Below, one piece after another: positions 6,332 through 9,223 of a stretch of DNA of 9,223 nucleotides. Under the pieces are notes generated by a model that was not told where the DNA came from, made no database searches, and was given only the letters and a program-made list of their open reading frames with translations. The position numbers and the translations under genes are program-made. Each line of letters starts with the position of its first letter. Within the stretch, counting starts at the first letter, position 1. Source of the stretch: an uncultured Phascolarctobacterium sp. (lineage in GTDB: Bacteria; Bacillota; Negativicutes; Acidaminococcales; Acidaminococcaceae); contig CAJLLL010000060.1 in assembly GCA_905207485.1 (NCBI GenBank), positions 1-9,223 of the forward strand, read 5' to 3'.

Positions 6332-7357
6332 ATGAAAGAAGAACTGCAAGCACTTAAAGAGCAGGCGCTGGCAGAACTGGAAACAGTGGCAAGCGTAGAA
6401 GCACTGAAAGATTTGCGCGTAAAATATCTCGGCAAAAAAGGCCGGATGACTGATATTCTGCGCGGCATGGGCAGCCTGCCTGCGGAAGAAAGACCGAAAA
6501 TCGGGCAAATGGTGAACGAAGTTAAAAAGCTTTTGGAAGAAGCAATTACTGCCAAAACCGAAGTACTTGAAGCAGAAGCGCTGAAACAGCGCCTTGCCAG
6601 CGAAAAAGTTGATATTACATTACCGGGCCGCAAACCGCAGTGCGGTCATTTGCACCCCATTACCCTTACCATGCGTGAAATTAAAAAGATTTTTATGCGT
6701 ATGGGCTTTGAAGTAATGGAAGGCCCTGAAATTGAAAGCGATTATTATAATTTTGAAGCGCTCAATCTGCCGAAAGACCATCCGGCAAGGGATATGCAGG
6801 ATACATTCTACATTACAGAAGACATTTTGCTGCGTACGCAGACTTCTCCTATGCAGGCTCGCAAAATGCAGGCAACTGTGCCCGATACACCTATCCGCAT
6901 GATTTCCCCGGGTACTGTTTACCGCAACGATTATGATGCAACTCATTCCCCGATGTTCCATCAGGTAGAAGGTTTGGTGCTTGGCAAAGATATCAGCCTG
7001 GCTGATTTAAAAGGCACTTTGGAAACTTTCTGCAAAGAAATGTTTGGCAGCAGCGTAAGCATCCGTCTGCGCCCGAGTTATTTCCCGTTTACCGAACCGA
7101 GTGCAGAGGTTGATATTTCCTGCGTTATCTGCGGCGGCAAAGGCTGCCGTGTTTGCAAAAACAGCGGCTGGCTTGAAATTTTGGGCAGCGGCATGGTTCA
7201 CCCCAACGTATTGCGCATGAGCGGCTATGACCCTGACAAAACAAGCGGTTATGCATTCGGCATGGGCGTTGAACGTATTGCCATGCTGAAATATGGTATT
7301 GATGATTTACGCCTGTTCTTTGAAAATGACCTGCGGTTCATCCGCCAGTTTAAATAA
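6332..7357 (+). CDS. pheS: Phenylalanyl-tRNA synthetase alpha subunit
   Basis: PheS is the catalytic class II subunit of the (alpha-beta)2 enzyme that charges tRNA-Phe. The 341 residues match the usual ~340. An N-terminal coiled coil (residues ~1-85) that binds tRNA is followed by the catalytic core: motif 1 around FMRMGFEVMEGPEIE, motif 2 YRNDYDATHSPMFHQVEG (197-214) with Arg198 and His205, and motif 3 GMGVERIAMLKYG (310-322) with Arg315. A CVICGGKGCRVC cluster (Cys264, 267, 272, 275) is the zinc-ribbon-like insert common in bacterial PheS. The start chosen is the ATG at 6332, with GGGAGG at 6320-6325 six bases ahead. An in-frame TTG at 6269 would lengthen the protein but lies in the T-box terminator loop and has no ribosome binding site. 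pheT follows after 11 nt. Confidence 0.98.
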   Translation: MKEELQALKEQALAELETVASVEALKDLRVKYLGKKGRMTDILRGMGSLPAEERPKIGQMVNEVKKLLEEAITAKTEVLEAEALKQRLASEKVDITLPGRKPQCGHLHPITLTMREIKKIFMRMGFEVMEGPEIESDYYNFEALNLPKDHPARDMQDTFYITEDILLRTQTSPMQARKMQATVPDTPIRMISPGTVYRNDYDATHSPMFHQVEGLVLGKDISLADLKGTLETFCKEMFGSSVSIRLRPSYFPFTEPSAEVDISCVICGGKGCRVCKNSGWLEILGSGMVHPNVLRMSGYDPDKTSGYAFGMGVERIAMLKYGIDDLRLFFENDLRFIRQFK

Positions 7358-7368
7358 GGAGGGATACC

Positions 7369-9223
7369 ATGTTAGCATCTATTGATTGGCTTAAACAATA
7401 TGTAGATATTGATGTCACTCCTGAGGAGCTGGCTGAAAAACTGACCCGTGTGGGTTTGGAAGTAGAAAGCGTTAATTATCTGGGTGAAGGCATTGAAGGC
7501 GTTGTTACCGGTAAGGTAACGCATATTGAACGCCATCCTGATTCTGACCATTTGTGGGTTTGCATGATGGATGTAGGCGGCCCGGAAATTTTACAGATTT
7601 TAACAGGTGCGCAGAACGTGCATCAGTATGATATGGTGCCGGTTGCGGTTGTAGGTTCCAGCCTGCCTAACGGCATGAAGCTGAAAAAAGCCAAAATGCG
7701 CGGCCTTGATTCTTTTGGCATGCTGTGCAGCGCCAGTGAACTTGGCATTGATGCCAAACTTTTGCTGCCGGAACAGCGCGAAGGCATTTTCATTCTTCCG
7801 CCCGATACACCGATTGGCGTAGATGTAAAAAAAGTACTCGGCCTTGACGATGTTGTGCTTGATATTGACCTTACCGCAAACCGTGGTGACTGCACCAATA
7901 TTATTGGCCTTGCGCGCGAAGCTGCAGCTGTACTTGGCAAAGAACTGCGCATGCCGGATATGTATGTTGCGGAAGCGGCAGGCGGCAATGCTGCTGATAT
8001 GGCATCTATTGAAGTACAGGCTAAAGATTTATGCAGCCGTTTTTCCGTACGTGTGCTGAAAAATATTAAAATCGGCCCATCTCCGGAATGGATGCAAAAA
8101 CGCCTGCGTGCCTGCGGTATGCGCCCAATCAGCAATGTTGTTGACGTTACCAACTATGTAATGCTTGAACTAGGACAACCACTACATTTTTATGATGCAG
8201 ATAGACTGGGAAATTGTCTACAAGTAAGAATGGCTGAAAATGGAGAAAAACTAACAACATTAGATGATACAGAAAGAACTTTAGATGAAAACGATATAGT
8301 AATTTCAAATGGAGAAAAAGCAATAGGTCTTGCAGGTGTAATGGGTGGACTTTCAACAGAAGTTGAAAATACAACAAAAAATGTAGTAATAGAATCAGCA
8401 ATATTTGATTCTGTTAAAGTAAGAAAAACATCTAAAAAAATATTAAGAAGTGAAGCAAGCAATAGATTTGAAAAAGGTATAGATCCAAATAGAACATACA
8501 TGGCAATAGAAAGAGCCTGCAAATTATTAGAGCAATATGCAGATGCAACAATTGAATCAGGTATGTGCAAATATGATAAAACAGAAAAAGAAGAAAAAGT
8601 AATTGACTTAAAATATAAAGATGTTTGCGATTTATTAGGAACAGAAATTTCAAAAGAAGATATAGTTGATGTATTTAGAAAATTAGATTTCAAATATATT
8701 CAAAATGATGAATCTGTAACTGTTACAGTTCCATCAAGAAGATTAGATATTTCAATTAAAGAAGATTTAATTGAAGAAGTTAGCCGTATATATGGTGTTG
8801 ATAATATTGAAGGAATTTTACCTGTTGTAAATATGAAATCTGGAACATATGATAAAACAACAAGAGATATAAGAGCAAAAATGGTTTCTTTAGGTTTAAA
8901 TGAAACATTATCATATATTTTAATTCCACAATCAGAAGTTCACAAATATGTGGCAGATGAATTTGAAGAATTAAAGTTATTAGATCCACTAACACCAGAA
9001 AGAGATACATTAAGATATAGTGTAATTCCATCTATGGTAAGAACTTATGAATATAATAAAGCTCATTACAATAAAGATGTGTCTATATTTGAAATAGGAA
9101 AAGGTTTTTTCAAAAAAGGTGAACAATACGGAGAAAATCAAAAATTAGCAGGTTTAATGACAGGTGAGTATTATTTAGGATTAGGAAATAAAGCAAATGT
9201 AGTAGAAACAGCATTTGATAAAA
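7369..9223 (+). CDS. pheT: Phenylalanyl-tRNA synthetase beta subunit, incomplete and apparently chimeric
   Basis: The frame is open from ATG 7369 (AAGGAGG a few bases before it, overlapping the pheS stop) to the window end: 618 complete codons of a usual ~800. Domains seen: the N-terminal PheT domain (1 to ~38, MLASIDWLKQYVDI), an EMAP-like tRNA-binding domain (~40-150, ending GMLCSASELG), the B3/4 editing domain (from ~210, with VVDVTNYVMLELGQPLH at about 258-274), the B5 domain with PSRRLDISIKEDLIEEVSRIYG (455-476), and the start of the catalytic-like core. The C-terminal anticodon-binding FDX domain lies beyond the edge. Codon use changes abruptly at about codon 267: by hand count, 12 of 12 arginines before it are CGN, and 16 of 17 after it are AGA; ATA isoleucine is absent before and appears about a dozen times after. 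The protein reads as PheT on both sides. Identity is sure; whether it is one natural gene is doubtful. Confidence 0.9.
   Translation, partial: MLASIDWLKQYVDIDVTPEELAEKLTRVGLEVESVNYLGEGIEGVVTGKVTHIERHPDSDHLWVCMMDVGGPEILQILTGAQNVHQYDMVPVAVVGSSLPNGMKLKKAKMRGLDSFGMLCSASELGIDAKLLLPEQREGIFILPPDTPIGVDVKKVLGLDDVVLDIDLTANRGDCTNIIGLAREAAAVLGKELRMPDMYVAEAAGGNAADMASIEVQAKDLCSRFSVRVLKNIKIGPSPEWMQKRLRACGMRPISNVVDVTNYVMLELGQPLHFYDADRLGNCLQVRMAENGEKLTTLDDTERTLDENDIVISNGEKAIGLAGVMGGLSTEVENTTKNVVIESAIFDSVKVRKTSKKILRSEASNRFEKGIDPNRTYMAIERACKLLEQYADATIESGMCKYDKTEKEEKVIDLKYKDVCDLLGTEISKEDIVDVFRKLDFKYIQNDESVTVTVPSRRLDISIKEDLIEEVSRIYGVDNIEGILPVVNMKSGTYDKTTRDIRAKMVSLGLNETLSYILIPQSEVHKYVADEFEELKLLDPLTPERDTLRYSVIPSMVRTYEYNKAHYNKDVSIFEIGKGFFKKGEQYGENQKLAGLMTGEYYLGLGNKANVVETAFDK
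8150..8172 (+). other. pheT: Composition breakpoint within pheT, probable assembly junction
   Basis: The last window-typical codons are ACC AAC at 8149-8154; TAT GTA ATG CTT GAA (8155-8169) fits both styles, and CTA GGA CAA CCA CTA from 8170 is already in the AT-rich style that holds to the end. By count, bases 7681-7740 are 50% G+C and bases 8581-8640 are 23%. The switch sits in the most conserved stretch of PheT, where two unrelated genes could share enough identical bases to be joined by an assembler or by recombination, which would also explain the intact frame. Confidence 0.8.

Noticed and set aside
7844..8059. A 71-residue plus-strand frame inside pheT
   Set aside because: It lies wholly within pheT in another frame, has no plausible ribosome binding site and matches no recognisable family.
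8147..9031. Several minus-strand open frames (8147-8401, 8190-8693, 8432-8653, 8780-9031) that look like Leu/Phe-rich membrane proteins
   Set aside because: They are antisense shadows of the AT-rich second half of pheT; low GC makes A-rich codons read as Phe/Leu on the other strand. No ribosome binding sites or family motifs are seen.
8150..9223. Reading the AT-rich half of pheT as a mobile element or a novel genetic system inserted in the gene
   Set aside because: The protein stays in frame and is recognisably PheT (B3/4 and B5 motifs) to the end; there are no terminal repeats, target duplications or mobile-element genes. A chimeric join or homologous recombination explains it better.

Overview
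The window looks like chromosome from a diderm Firmicute of the class Negativicutes. Three things point there: a porin-like outer-membrane protein that begins inside an SLH domain and ends in phenylalanine (the OmpM type that tethers the outer membrane to peptidoglycan in this class), Firmicutes-style RNA regulation (a T-box and an infC leader attenuator), and strong AAGGAGG-type ribosome binding sites. The genus cannot be told from the sequence alone. All genes are on the + strand.

Layout. 1-1085 is the 3' part of the SLH/porin gene, closed by a clear terminator. 1290-1775 is a non-haem ferritin with its own sigma-A-type promoter. 1788-3120 is the translation operon infC-rpmI-rplT (IF3, bL35, bL20), with a promoter, a structured attenuator leader and a closing terminator; infC appears to start at a rare AUA codon. 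3130-6039 is a second operon: ktrB (K+ channel subunit), ktrA (its RCK gating subunit) and a SpoU/TrmH-family RNA 2'-O-methyltransferase whose start overlaps the ktrA stop. 6017-6289 holds a promoter inside the end of the methyltransferase gene, followed by a phenylalanine T-box riboswitch (specifier TTC, T-box AGGGTGGTACCGCGG, then a 12-bp terminator stem). It controls pheS (6332-7357) and pheT (7369 to the window end, incomplete), the two subunits of phenylalanyl-tRNA synthetase.

The strangest thing in the window is inside pheT. Up to about 8169 the gene uses the codons of the rest of the window (all arginines CGN, no ATA isoleucine). From about 8170 to the window end it is much more AT-rich and uses AGA for nearly every arginine and many ATA codons, while the reading frame and the PheT protein continue without a break. 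The switch falls in the strongly conserved VDVTNYVMLELGQPLH segment. The likeliest explanation is a chimeric assembly joining two organisms' pheT genes. A natural recombination between distant lineages is the more exciting but less likely alternative. The last ~1,050 bases should not be taken as the same genome without checking.

Apart from this, the genes are ordinary housekeeping and envelope genes. I see no CRISPR array, transposon, phage gene, toxin-antitoxin pair or novel defence system.
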